DNA of 45,459 nucleotides, taken from the NCBI GenBank assembly GCA_021325215.1, contig JAJPHO010000122.1:1-45459 (forward strand), written 5' to 3'. This stretch comes from Alphaproteobacteria bacterium. GTDB taxonomy: Bacteria; Pseudomonadota; Alphaproteobacteria; Rhodospirillales; Magnetospirillaceae. The position numbers and the translations under genes are program-made. The notes under the pieces are model-generated. The model saw only the letters and a list, made by a program, of their open reading frames with translations, ran no database searches and had not been told where the DNA came from. Position 1 is the first letter of the stretch. Every line of letters begins with the position of its first letter. Shown here one piece after another: positions 15,422 to 24,051 of the stretch.

Positions 15422-15763
15422 ATGCCGCCGAAGAAGAATCCGCTGAATCTGAACCCCCTGCAGCTCAAGACGCTGACCCTGTTCCAGGAGCTGGCGCGTT
15501 ATCCCGAGCTGGCCACCCGCAACGAGGCGGGCGACGCCTTCCTGTCGCAGATCCCGCATCCGCACGGCAATCATTTCCATATCGGCCGCAAGACGGTCTC
15601 CTCCAGCGATGCCACGGGCCTGTCGAACCAGGCCGCCTGGGTCGCGCTGGAGCGCAAGGGCTTGATCCGCTCGGGCTTCCCGGATTCCGTGGTGGTCACC
15701 AAGGATGGGCTGGACTACGACACCGGGCTCGCCGACCAGATCCTGCACGGGTCCGACCATTGA
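15422..15763 (+). CDS. Small conserved-looking protein of unknown function
   Basis: This 113-residue protein starts MPPKKNPLNLNPLQLKTLTL. I do not recognise a named family. It has an unusual His/Gly-rich stretch, IPHPHGNHFHIGRKTVSSSD, followed by TGLSNQAAWVALERKGLI, which looks like a compact helix-turn-helix or winged-helix core ending in VVTKDGLDYD. It has no signal peptide or membrane segment. The ATG has TGAGGG 6 bases upstream; a GTG four codons earlier is less likely. The stop overlaps the TTG start of the glycosyltransferase gene. The histidine cluster could bind a metal, which is inference only. Confidence 0.75.
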   Translation: MPPKKNPLNLNPLQLKTLTLFQELARYPELATRNEAGDAFLSQIPHPHGNHFHIGRKTVSSSDATGLSNQAAWVALERKGLIRSGFPDSVVVTKDGLDYDTGLADQILHGSDH

Positions 15764-16734
15764 ACTCGATCCTCGTCTATGTCGGCCTCGACCTGGTCGG
15801 CGACGGGGTGATGAAGCTGCCCTTCCTGTCGGCCTTGCGCCGCCTCTATCCCGAGGCGCGCGTCACCTGGCTGGCGGGACAGGGCAAGACCGTCTATACG
15901 GGCTTGCTGGCGCCGTTGCTGACCGGCCTCGTGGATGAAGTGATTCAGGAGGCCGGCATCGGCCTCTCGGCCTGGGAACTGATCGCCCGTCCGCTCGATG
16001 GCCGCCGCTTCGATCTGGTGATCGACACCCAGCGCCGGGTGGTGACCAGCCTGATCCTCAAGCGCATTCCGCATGGCAAGTTCATCTCGGCATCGGCCGG
16101 CTGGGCCTTGTCCGACGCGGTGCCGGCCAGCGGCAAGGCCAAGCGGCCCTCTATGATCGGCCAGATGTTCGCGCTGCTCGAAGCGGCGTCGGGGCAGCCT
16201 GTCGCGGTGCCGCCGCCGGTGCGTCTGGCGCCGGACCTGCTGGCCGAGGCCGAGCGCCGCCTGGCGGCCGGGCCGCGCTATGTCGGCCTGGCGCCGGGCG
16301 CGGGCGGCAAGCACAAATGCTGGCCGCTGGGAAATTATCTCGATATCGGCGTCAAGCTGGCCGCCGAAGGTTTCGTGCCGGTGTTCCTGATCGGACCGGC
16401 CGAGCGCGACTGGGAAACCGGCATCCGCGCCGCGTTGCCGACCGCGCTGCTGCCGCTGACGGACGCAGATGGGCCGCCGGTGACGATGGCATTGGGAACG
16501 CGGCTCGCCGCCGCCATCGCCAATGATAGCGGCACCGGCCATATGCTGGCCGCGGCAGGCGTGCCGCTGCTGTCGCTGTTCGGGCCGACCTCGCCCGACA
16601 AATTCGCCCCCGCCGCCGAGCGCCTGAAGGTTATCCGGGCGCAGGATTTCGGCGGCGAGGAGATGTCCGCCATCCCGGCCGAACCGGTGATGGCGGGTCT
16701 CAGGGAGCTGCTGGTTACTTCGTCTCGTTCTTGA
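15760..16734 (+). CDS. Glycosyltransferase family 9 (heptosyltransferase-like)
   Basis: This 324-residue GT-B enzyme belongs to family 9, which transfers heptose or related sugars from nucleotide donors to lipopolysaccharide core. Typical segments are the N-terminal strand ILVYVGLDLVGDGVMKLPFL, the donor-site loop GLAPGAGGKHKCWP, and the C-terminal IANDSGTGHMLAAAGVP with LFGPTSP. It probably acts at the cytoplasmic face of the inner membrane in cell-surface glycan synthesis. The TTG at 15760 overlaps the previous stop (TTGA) and is the only start that fits the family N-terminus. The last 20 bases overlap the convergent amidohydrolase gene. Confidence 0.87.
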   Translation: MNSILVYVGLDLVGDGVMKLPFLSALRRLYPEARVTWLAGQGKTVYTGLLAPLLTGLVDEVIQEAGIGLSAWELIARPLDGRRFDLVIDTQRRVVTSLILKRIPHGKFISASAGWALSDAVPASGKAKRPSMIGQMFALLEAASGQPVAVPPPVRLAPDLLAEAERRLAAGPRYVGLAPGAGGKHKCWPLGNYLDIGVKLAAEGFVPVFLIGPAERDWETGIRAALPTALLPLTDADGPPVTMALGTRLAAAIANDSGTGHMLAAAGVPLLSLFGPTSPDKFAPAAERLKVIRAQDFGGEEMSAIPAEPVMAGLRELLVTSSRS

Positions 16735-17986
16735 ACACTTCGCCGCCCTTCATGACGAAGGCGACGTGTTCGAGAACGGTGACGTCGGACAGCGGGTCAC
16801 CCGCGACGCCGATGATGTCGCCGAACTTGCCGGACTGGATCTGGCCGACATTGGCTTCCTGATCCAGCGCCTTGGCGGCGGTGACCGTCGCGGCCTGGAT
16901 CGCCTGCAGCGGCGTCATGCCATAGCGCACCATCACGGCGAACTGCTTGGCGTTGTCGCCATGCGGATAGACGCCCGCATCGGTACCGAAGATCATCTTG
17001 GCGCCGGCCTTGACCGCCTTGCGGAAGTTTTCGCGCTGCGCATCGCCCAACTCGCGGTCCTTGCGGATGTTCTCTTCCAGCTCGCCATTCTTCAGGCCCT
17101 CGGCCTGGGTGTAATCGGTGTTGTAGATGTCCATCGACAGATAGGCGCCCTTTTCCTTGGCGAGCTTGATGCCTTCGTCGTCGATCAGGCTGGAATGCTC
17201 GATGGTGTCGACGCCGCCGCGGATGGCGTCGGCGATGCCGGCCGCGCCGTGGGCATGGGCGGCCACCTTCAGGCCTTCCATATGGGCTTCGGCGGTGATC
17301 GCCTTGATCTCTTCCAGATTGAGCTGCTGCGCGCCGGCGCTGGTGCCGTGGTCGAACACGCCGCCGGTGGCGCAGATCTTGATGACCTGGGCGCCGTATT
17401 TATGCGCCCAGCGCACCCTCTGGCGCAGCTCATCCGGGCTGTCGCCGACGGACGGCGAGGTCTGGTTCATCGAGGGCGGGAAATAGGTCTGGTCGCAATG
17501 GCCGCCGGTCGCCGACAGGGCATAGGTGGCGGTGGTGATGCGCGGTCCCTCGATGAAATGGCCGTCGATGGCCTGGCGCAGGCCGACATCGTCGAAATGC
17601 TCGGAACCGACATTGCGCACCGAGGTGAAGCCGGCCTGCAGGGTCAGCTTGGCGTTCTTGACGCCGACGATCGGCCAGAAGCTGTCGGTGTATAAAAGGC
17701 TGTTATAGCCGCCGATGGTGGCCTCGCCGGTGAGGTGGACATGCATGTCGATCAGGCCGGGCAGCAGCGTCAGATTGGGCAGGTCGACGCGCTTGGCATC
17801 GGCGGGGACGGTGACGCTGCCGGCCGTGCCAACGGCGGTGATGCGCTCGTCCTGAATCACCACCACCGGATGGTCGATGATTTTGCCGCTCTGGACGTCG
17901 ATCAGCCTGGCCGCGCTGACCGCGACGGTTTCCGCACTCGCCGCAAAACCCGCCGCCATCAGCGCCGCGCACAGCCCGAACCGCAT
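16715..17986 (-). CDS. Exported amidohydrolase (imidazolonepropionase-like)
   Basis: This metal-dependent hydrolase of the amidohydrolase superfamily has about 423 residues and a signal peptide (MRFGLCAALMAAGFAASA), so it is periplasmic or secreted. The binuclear-site ligands are visible in order: DMHVHL, the likely carboxylated lysine in VIKICATGG, histidines in AAHAHG and TIEHSS, and the aspartate in GTDAGVYPHGDN. Related exported members hydrolyse N-acylated amino acids or prolyl dipeptides; the substrate here is unknown. I start it at 17986 because AGGA sits at the right distance. An ATG four codons upstream (17998) lacks a ribosome site. Confidence 0.87.
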   Translation of the reverse strand: MRFGLCAALMAAGFAASAETVAVSAARLIDVQSGKIIDHPVVVIQDERITAVGTAGSVTVPADAKRVDLPNLTLLPGLIDMHVHLTGEATIGGYNSLLYTDSFWPIVGVKNAKLTLQAGFTSVRNVGSEHFDDVGLRQAIDGHFIEGPRITTATYALSATGGHCDQTYFPPSMNQTSPSVGDSPDELRQRVRWAHKYGAQVIKICATGGVFDHGTSAGAQQLNLEEIKAITAEAHMEGLKVAAHAHGAAGIADAIRGGVDTIEHSSLIDDEGIKLAKEKGAYLSMDIYNTDYTQAEGLKNGELEENIRKDRELGDAQRENFRKAVKAGAKMIFGTDAGVYPHGDNAKQFAVMVRYGMTPLQAIQAATVTAAKALDQEANVGQIQSGKFGDIIGVAGDPLSDVTVLEHVAFVMKGGEVFKNETK

Positions 17987-18032
17987 ATCGTTCCTCATGA
18001 TCTTTGGTTATCCTTATTCACAAATCAGTCCT

Positions 18033-18107
18033 AGTGTGGCGATTCTTAAGTTCCTACATCCTTGATGCAGGCGATTTTAGGAACTTAAGAATCTTCCCGG
18101 CCACACT
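18033..18107. repeat. 75-bp imperfect palindrome, first of an adjacent pair
   Basis: The outer arms AGTGTGGC (18033-18040) and GCCACACT (18100-18107) enclose a perfect 15-bp inner stem, GATTCTTAAGTTCCT (18041-18055) with AGGAACTTAAGAATC (18079-18093). Six unpaired bases lie on the right side, and the loop itself contains CATC/GATG. It begins with the same CTAGTGT core as the second palindrome 15 bases away. This looks like a REP or MITE-type intergenic element. Confidence 0.7.
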
Positions 18108-18122
18108 GGATGGTTGATAAAG

Positions 18123-18197
18123 CTAGTGTCCTGATCGGTCGCGAAGTTCGTATGTCGTCTGATCCTGGCATTACGAACTTCGCGACCGGGACACTAG
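18123..18197. repeat. 75-bp imperfect palindrome, second of an adjacent pair
   Basis: The outer 9-bp arms CTAGTGTCC (18123-18131) and GGACACTAG (18189-18197) surround a perfect 16-bp stem, GGTCGCGAAGTTCGTA (18137-18152) with TACGAACTTCGCGACC (18172-18187). The loop is 19 bases. It has the same size and the same terminal CTAGTGT/ACACTAG as the first palindrome, but a different inner stem. It ends one base before a possible ATG of the acetyltransferase gene. Confidence 0.7.
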
Positions 18198-18213
18198 AAT
18201 GGTGCGGCATTTG

Positions 18214-18741
18214 ATGAGCGTGCACAACGAGATACCCGTTGTCGAATCCGAGCGCCTGCGCTTGCGCGGCCACCGGATCGAGGATTTCGCGGATTGCCTT
18301 TCCATGTGGAGCGACCCGGCGGTGACGCGCTTCATCGGCGGCAAGCCGCTTACCGGTGAGGAGACCTGGGCGCGGCTGCTGCGCTATAGCGGCCACTGGA
18401 CCTGGCTCGGCTTCGGCTATTGGGTGGTCGAGGAGAAGGAGAGCGGCCGCTTCGTCGGCGAGGTCGGCTTCGCCGATTTCCGGCGCCAGATCGAGCCGTC
18501 TTTCGAGGGCATTCCGGAAATCGGCTGGGTGCTGGCCCCCCGGGCGCAGGGCAGGGGCTACGCGACCGAAGCGGTCAGTGCCGCCCTGGCCTGGGGTGAG
18601 GGGCATTTCAACGGGGCGACCACCGGCTGCCTGATCAACCCCGACAATCTGGCCTCGATCCGCGTCGCCGACAAAACCGGCTTCAAGGAATTCTGCCGGA
18701 CGTTCTACAAGGACCATCCGGCGACGATTTACCGGCGGTGA
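18214..18741 (+). CDS. GNAT-family N-acetyltransferase (RimJ/RimL-like)
   Basis: This acetyl-CoA-dependent acetyltransferase has about 175 residues. The N-terminus VVESERLRLRGHRIEDF and the acetyl-CoA-binding region GWVLAPRAQGRGYATEAV, followed by NLASIRVADKTGF, are the typical GNAT blocks of the RimJ/RimL type, which acetylate protein N-termini or small molecules. The target here is unknown. I place the start at the ATG at 18214, which gives the usual short lead before the first strand. An in-frame ATG at 18199 abuts the palindromic repeat and would add five residues. Confidence 0.85.
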   Translation: MSVHNEIPVVESERLRLRGHRIEDFADCLSMWSDPAVTRFIGGKPLTGEETWARLLRYSGHWTWLGFGYWVVEEKESGRFVGEVGFADFRRQIEPSFEGIPEIGWVLAPRAQGRGYATEAVSAALAWGEGHFNGATTGCLINPDNLASIRVADKTGFKEFCRTFYKDHPATIYRR

Positions 18742-18769
18742 ACCAAGATGCCGGCTGGCGCGGGTGAGA

Positions 18770-20161
18770 TCATTGCGCCGGCTGGCGCACGAGACACTGC
18801 TCGAATTTGCCGTCCGGCATGATGTAGGTCTCCATCCGCAGCTTCTTGCCGCCGGCTTCGATGGCGAATACGCGATGCACCATGCCGCCGCGATCCTCGC
18901 GGGAGGCCTGCGTGAAAGAGGTCGGTTCGCCGAGCGGGCCGAGGGAGGAGCCGAAATCGCCGAGCACGGCGGGGGTGAACCAGCCTTCCAGATTTTCGGT
19001 CAGGCTCGTCTTGTCGACGGTGCTCTTCTGCAGTCCGGCGAACAGCGCCTTGGCGCGGGCGAGGGCGGGTTCCGCGTCGGCATCGACCGCACTGGCGAAC
19101 AGCAATTCTTCGATCTTGCTTTCGATCCGGCGGTAGGCCAGGCCCTCGCCATTGGTCAGCACGGTGATCGAGGCCTTGTCGTCGGGGAAATCGACATTGA
19201 TGCTGAGGAAGCCGGCAGCACCCCCTGTGTGGGCCCAGCGGCGATGGCCGTTATCCATCTGTGACACGCCGAGGCCGAAGCCGTAATGCGTGCCGGAGCC
19301 GTCGGACAGCACCGCCTCGGTGGTCAGCGCCTTGCGCGACGCCGGCTTGAGGATCTTGCCGTCCATCAGGGCGATGTCCCAGCGGGCCAGGTCGGAGGCG
19401 CTCATCGCCAGTTCGCCGGCCGCCCACAGCCAATATCTGCCTTCCGGCGGCTCTTCGCGGATCGGGCCCAGCCCATAGCGGGTATAGGGCCGCGGATCGG
19501 CGGCATCCCACGGGCCGTCGATGTCGACAGCGGTTTTCATGCCGAGCTTGTCGAACACCCGCTCTTTGAGGAACTCGAACAGGGGCTTGCCGCTGACCTG
19601 CTCGACGATGACGCCCAGCACGACATAGCCGGTATTGCTGTATTGCCAGCGCGTGCCCGGTTCGAAATCGAGCGGCTTTTTGGCCCAGCCGTCGAGGATC
19701 GCCCGCGCCGTGGTGTCCTTCTCCATGAAAGGCGGCACGTAATCGTCGGCGTAGTAATCCTGATAGCCGGACGTGTGGGTGAGCAGTTGGCGGATCGTGA
19801 CGTCCTTGGCCCGGGTGAGATCGGGCAGGAAGCGCGCCACCTTGTCGTCGAGCGACAGCTTATGCTCTTCGGCCAGCAGCAGGATGGCGGTCGCGGTCAA
19901 TTGCTTGCTGTTCGAGGCGATCTTGTAGCGCATCGACGGCGTGGCTGGTGTGGCCGGGTCCAGCCGCGCCTGGCCGTATGCCTTGGCCAGGGCGATCCTG
20001 CCGTCCTTGACGATGGCGACCGAGGCGCTGGGCACGCCGGTGTCGGCCAGCGCCTTGGTGACGATCTCGTCGATGGATTTTTCGGTCGCCGCCGGCAGCC
20101 CCTCGGCAACAACCGGCGAGCAGAGGGCGAGTCCCAGCGTCAGGGCGATGAGATTTTTCAT
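18770..20161 (-). CDS. Exported serine hydrolase (class C beta-lactamase/esterase fold)
   Basis: This 463-residue protein has a signal peptide (MKNLIALTLGLALCSPVVA) and a class C beta-lactamase-type domain. The catalytic serine lies in the S-x-x-K motif S83-N-S-K86. The tyrosine motif is YSN (in RWQYSNTGY), and HTGG replaces the usual KTG. A C-terminal beta-rich extension follows. Such proteins act as esterases, D-aminopeptidases or peptidases more often than as antibiotic-resistance enzymes. Its ATG overlaps the stop of the upstream coiled-coil gene (TGATG), so the two share an operon. Confidence 0.87.
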   Translation of the reverse strand: MKNLIALTLGLALCSPVVAEGLPAATEKSIDEIVTKALADTGVPSASVAIVKDGRIALAKAYGQARLDPATPATPSMRYKIASNSKQLTATAILLLAEEHKLSLDDKVARFLPDLTRAKDVTIRQLLTHTSGYQDYYADDYVPPFMEKDTTARAILDGWAKKPLDFEPGTRWQYSNTGYVVLGVIVEQVSGKPLFEFLKERVFDKLGMKTAVDIDGPWDAADPRPYTRYGLGPIREEPPEGRYWLWAAGELAMSASDLARWDIALMDGKILKPASRKALTTEAVLSDGSGTHYGFGLGVSQMDNGHRRWAHTGGAAGFLSINVDFPDDKASITVLTNGEGLAYRRIESKIEELLFASAVDADAEPALARAKALFAGLQKSTVDKTSLTENLEGWFTPAVLGDFGSSLGPLGEPTSFTQASREDRGGMVHRVFAIEAGGKKLRMETYIMPDGKFEQCLVRQPAQ

Positions 20162-23028
20162 TCCAGGCGCCCAAGGGCGCGCGACAGCACCAGATAGAGC
20201 TTGCCGACTTCGGCGCTGGTGAAGGTGCCGGTCAGGACGTCGGCGCGGTCGGCGGCGCGGGCCTGGTTCAGCAGGGTCTCGAACTCGGCGATGTAGCGGT
20301 TCACATAATCGCGGAAATCGCCGTCATCCTCGTATTTCTCTCGGATCGCGGCGATCTGGGTGCGGTCGAGATTCTTGAGGATCTTGCGCAGGAAGACCGA
20401 CTGGTCGCCCGAATGGAATTCGCGCCAGGTCTTGTCGTCGATGTCCGACTGGAACAGGCGCGAAATGTCGACCGACAGCGACTGCAGCTTCTCGACCATA
20501 TAGGCGGCGGATTGCAGGAAATTGTCGACATTGACCGAGATCTTCTGCTTCTCCAGCGCGTCGGCCTGCTCCTCGGCCTCGCGCGAGGCGGCGACCAGGG
20601 CTTCCGCCTGCCGCACGAAGGTCTGCACCAGGGTCTCGGCATGCTGGCCGAGACGCTCGCCGGTCAGGCCGAGATCGGTCGATTTCTGCCGCAGCATCTC
20701 GAACACTTCTTCCAGCTGGGTGCCGGTCTGCTCGGTGGTGGTCGACAATTCCTGCGAATGGCGGCGCAGGCTCTCCCCGGCGCCGCGCACCTGGGCCGAG
20801 ATGCGGTCGGCCGAGGCGCCGAGATCGCGGATGCCGGCCTTGAGCTGGTCGGCCGTCGCGACCGCATGGGCGGCGGTCTTGCCGGCCGCCTCTTCGAATT
20901 CGCGCGAGACCTGGCGCAGGGAATCGCCGGAAGCGCGGCTCTGCGCCTGGGCCTGCTGCAGCGTGTCGCCCAGCTCGACGGCGTTCTGGCGCAGCTGCTG
21001 GCCGAAGGCCTTGAGCAGCTCGGAGGAATCCTCGGCGATGCGGGTCAGCTCGCCGGCCTGGCCGGACAGCTGCTGCTTGACCTCGCCGATATCGTATTCG
21101 GCCCGTTCGGCGGCGGTGACGATGCCTTCGGCCTCGCGGCGCAGATCCTCGACCACGGCGCGGACGCGGGCGCCCGACGCTTCGCCGGCATTGCCCATCT
21201 GGGCGGATTTCTCGTTGAACAGGTCGGCCACCTGCTGCACGTCCTCGATGGCGCGCTGGGCAGCCTGGGTAACGTCCTGGCTGCGCAGGCGCAGCACCTC
21301 GCCCGAGGATTGCAGTTCGGCGCCGACGCGCGACGCCAGGGCAACCAGGTCATTGACGTTTTGGCGCAGGATGTCGGTGATGCCCTTGACCCGCGTCATG
21401 ATCTGTTCGGAGGTCGAATGCAGGTGGCGCGATTGCTGGCCGAGCGAGGCTTCAGACAGCTTGGACTGGGTCGAGACCAGATTGGCGATGTCGGCCAGTT
21501 CCTCGGCCTGCTTGCGCAAACTGACGCGGATCGATTCCGCTTGTCCGGCGGCGCGCTCGGAGCCGCGGCCCAGCTCTTCGATATGCTGGCGCAGCGCCTC
21601 GATCAGCTCTCGCGCGCGTACCGTCATCTGGTCCGAAGCCGCGGCCAAAGCGCGGCTCTGGCCCGAGAAATTCTCGCCCACTTCGCGGATGCGGCCGATG
21701 GCGCGCTCGGAGGCGGCTTCGACGTCATCGCGGCGGGTCAGGAACACTTCGCCCACCGTGCCCATCTGCTGGCTGGCGTCGTCCGCGGCCGAGCGCAGCG
21801 ATTCAGCGTGGCGGCCCATCAGGTCGGACAGCTCGCGGAAGCGGCTCATCGCCTGGTCCGACGCGGTCGACAGCTCGCGGGTCTGCACGCCCAGCCCTTC
21901 CTCGACGATCTTGACGCGCGACAGGACGCGCTCAGTGATCTGGTCGAGGCCGGCAGCCTGGGCTTCCAACGAGGCGGTGATGCGGCCGGTCTGCTCGGCT
22001 AGGCGCTCGGAGGCGGTGGCGAGGTCGGCGTTCTGGCGGGTGAACAGGGCGTCGAGCGCTTCGGAGCGGCGATTGATTTCGGCGGTCACCTCTTCGGCGC
22101 GCCCGGCGGCCTTGTCCGAGGTGGCGACGATCAGTTCGCCCTGGACGGCGACGGTCCGCACCATGTCGTCGATGCGGGCGCCGGCCGTCGCGACGGCGCG
22201 GCCCAGGCCGTCGGCCGAATGCTGCAGATGCAGCCCGACCTCTTCGGCGCGCATGGTGACGCGCTTGGCGGTGCCGTCGAGCGATTCGATCTCGCTCTGC
22301 ATGGTGGTGGTGAAATCCTGGGCGCGGCCGGCGGCATCCTCGGCGGCCAGGCTCAGGGCGGCGGTGGCGTCACGCAACTCGGACACGCGCTCGACCGTGC
22401 CGACCGAGTGGCGGCCCAGGGTCTGGATTTCGGTCTGCAGGCTGTCGATCACGCGCTGGCTGTCGCCGCCGAACCGTTCGGCGACCTTTTCCAGGGCCTC
22501 GGTGTGGCGGGTCAGCAAGGCGCCGACCTGCTCGGCCTTGGCCATCGCCTGGTCGGAGGCGGCGGCGAGATCGGCCGCCTGGCGGCGCAGCGTGGCGGTG
22601 ACGGTGGCCAGGCGGGCCTCGGAATCGTCGGCGGGATAGACCAGCAGGTCGAGATGGCGGCGCAGCTGGGCGGCTTCGATGCGCAGCAGCGAGCCGCGGT
22701 CCAGGAAGGCGACGATCAGCCACAGGATGGCCAGCGGCAGGAAGGCCGCGCCGGCGACGCCGCCGAACTCGGCCGGCTGCAATTCAAACAGATTGCCCCA
22801 GCCGACGGCCTTCTGGACGTAGGTGAAGCAGATGCCGAACCACACGACCGACAGCAGGACCGCGACACCGTAGATGACGCGGATGCGCCAGCCGATGGCC
22901 TGGACGTTGCGTTCGTCGGGCCAGGGGAAGCTTTGCGGCGCCGGGGTGCCGGCGCGGTTGGGTTCCGGACGCGCCGGCACGTCAGCCTGCTCCTCCGGGT
23001 GAGTGGCAGTCAGCTGTTCGTCAGCCAT
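20158..23028 (-). CDS. Large membrane-anchored coiled-coil protein
   Basis: This protein has about 956 residues. A Pro-rich cytoplasmic start (1-48) precedes two membrane segments (about 51-71 and 91-109). Roughly 700 residues of continuous coiled coil follow, made of degenerate repeats with recurrent ASDQAM-, RHxExL- and ERA-type blocks. The last ~140 residues form a separate domain (FLQSAAYMVEKLQSLSVDIS, FRDYVNRYIAEFETLL, VGKLYLVLSRALGRLE) that I recall from other alphaproteobacterial proteins without a firm name. The layout resembles polarity or scaffold proteins such as Caulobacter TipN, but homology cannot be shown here. I start at the ATG at 23028; the frame is open to 23073. The serine hydrolase gene is coupled downstream. 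Confidence 0.82.
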   Translation of the reverse strand: MADEQLTATHPEEQADVPARPEPNRAGTPAPQSFPWPDERNVQAIGWRIRVIYGVAVLLSVVWFGICFTYVQKAVGWGNLFELQPAEFGGVAGAAFLPLAILWLIVAFLDRGSLLRIEAAQLRRHLDLLVYPADDSEARLATVTATLRRQAADLAAASDQAMAKAEQVGALLTRHTEALEKVAERFGGDSQRVIDSLQTEIQTLGRHSVGTVERVSELRDATAALSLAAEDAAGRAQDFTTTMQSEIESLDGTAKRVTMRAEEVGLHLQHSADGLGRAVATAGARIDDMVRTVAVQGELIVATSDKAAGRAEEVTAEINRRSEALDALFTRQNADLATASERLAEQTGRITASLEAQAAGLDQITERVLSRVKIVEEGLGVQTRELSTASDQAMSRFRELSDLMGRHAESLRSAADDASQQMGTVGEVFLTRRDDVEAASERAIGRIREVGENFSGQSRALAAASDQMTVRARELIEALRQHIEELGRGSERAAGQAESIRVSLRKQAEELADIANLVSTQSKLSEASLGQQSRHLHSTSEQIMTRVKGITDILRQNVNDLVALASRVGAELQSSGEVLRLRSQDVTQAAQRAIEDVQQVADLFNEKSAQMGNAGEASGARVRAVVEDLRREAEGIVTAAERAEYDIGEVKQQLSGQAGELTRIAEDSSELLKAFGQQLRQNAVELGDTLQQAQAQSRASGDSLRQVSREFEEAAGKTAAHAVATADQLKAGIRDLGASADRISAQVRGAGESLRRHSQELSTTTEQTGTQLEEVFEMLRQKSTDLGLTGERLGQHAETLVQTFVRQAEALVAASREAEEQADALEKQKISVNVDNFLQSAAYMVEKLQSLSVDISRLFQSDIDDKTWREFHSGDQSVFLRKILKNLDRTQIAAIREKYEDDGDFRDYVNRYIAEFETLLNQARAADRADVLTGTFTSAEVGKLYLVLSRALGRLE

Positions 23029-23129
23029 GTCATGCGGTCCCGTACATATTTCCCCGTTGCGACGTTGCCACAAAGGCTGAGGAAATCAAGGCTTAGAAAA
23101 GACAAGTCGATGACAGGGAGTTAGGGGAG

Positions 23130-23196
23130 GGAGGCCGACGCCAGGCGCCGGCCTCCAGCGGACCGAACGGAGGAGAGGGGGGAGTGGTCGGTCCGC
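23130..23196. other. Two short hairpins in the gap before the coiled-coil gene
   Basis: The gap 23029-23280 holds no plausible gene. GGAGGCCG (23130-23137) pairs with CGGCCTCC (23149-23156), and GCGGACCG (23158-23165) pairs with CGGTCCGC (23189-23196). They lie downstream of the anti-sigma gene and could end its transcript, although no T-tract follows. Confidence 0.4.
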
Positions 23197-23280
23197 CTAC
23201 GACATCGCGGGAGACGATGGCGATCCGGCCACTCTAATGAAATGCAACTAAAAGAGGAATTACATTCTAGTTAATTCGCT

Positions 23281-24051
23281 TTATGGCGTGGATTTCCACA
23301 AATGGGCGAATTCCTCCAGCTGGGCGCGCTCCACATCGGAGACTGCCCACAGGACCATGCCGTTCTGCACCCAATGAACGGTGGTGAAGCCGCTCTTCTC
23401 CTCGGTGACGGGATCGCGGTCGGCGGTGTCCTTGGCCGGCCAGACCAGCAGGTTGATCGGATGGGTGCCGCGGCGATAGACCATCGCCGCCACCGGACGG
23501 CCGTCCAGCACGTCGAGCCGTCCGCCGGTCAGCGGAAATTGCTGAACGGCCAGGTCCTTGACCGGCGGAGCGAAGTCGAGCTTGCCTTCGAACCATGGCT
23601 TGACCGTGTGACGGTCGGTCGAGATCACATCTTCCAGATGGCCGGCCTGCAGCGAGCGGACATGGGCGTCCACCACCAATTCGAGCGGGTCCGGCGCGGC
23701 GGGACGGAACACCGCGAAGGCGAGGCTGGCGGCCAGCGCCATGCCGGCGGCGAAGCTTGCGCCGCCACGCCAGCGCGAGAGCCTCGCGACCTTGGCCGGC
23801 ACGGGCGCCTGCGGCACAGCCGCTGCCGAGCGCTCGGCCAGGAAGCGGCGCAAACTGTCGGGGGCGCGTTCGCGCAGATCGCTTTCCCGCAGGCGGTCGC
23901 GCAGCATCATGAGATCCGCATAGGCGGCCTGGCATTCGGGGCAGTCGGCGCGGTGCAGGATCAGGTCGGCGGCACGGCCGGCATCCAGCTCGCCATCGAT
24001 GTCGGCCTGCACCAGCAGAGTCATCGGGCAGGTGGAACGATCGGTGCTCAT
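23281..24051 (-). CDS. Membrane anti-sigma factor with zinc-binding motif
   Basis: This 256-residue protein starts with a zinc anti-sigma (ZAS) motif, H33-x3-C37-x2-C40. A single membrane span lies at about residues 97-115, and the periplasmic domain has about 140 residues. The ZAS domain would hold the sigma factor encoded just upstream at the inner face of the membrane. The periplasmic part (WFEGKLDFAPPV, GGRLDVLDGRPVAAMVY) resembles the usual transmembrane anti-sigma sensor domains. Its ATG overlaps the sigma-factor stop (TGATG), the standard arrangement for such pairs. The inducing signal is unknown. Confidence 0.88.
   Translation of the reverse strand: MSTDRSTCPMTLLVQADIDGELDAGRAADLILHRADCPECQAAYADLMMLRDRLRESDLRERAPDSLRRFLAERSAAAVPQAPVPAKVARLSRWRGGASFAAGMALAASLAFAVFRPAAPDPLELVVDAHVRSLQAGHLEDVISTDRHTVKPWFEGKLDFAPPVKDLAVQQFPLTGGRLDVLDGRPVAAMVYRRGTHPINLLVWPAKDTADRDPVTEEKSGFTTVHWVQNGMVLWAVSDVERAQLEEFAHLWKSTP

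Noticed and set aside
18770-20161. Antibiotic-resistance beta-lactamase
   Set aside because: The motifs fit the large family of exported serine esterases and peptidases (HTG in place of KTG, long C-terminal extension); there is no evidence for beta-lactam hydrolysis.
20522-22639. Long plus-strand open frames opposite the coiled-coil gene (705 and 529 codons)
   Set aside because: They are low-complexity mirror frames of a GC-rich repetitive gene, with no start signals or recognisable domains.
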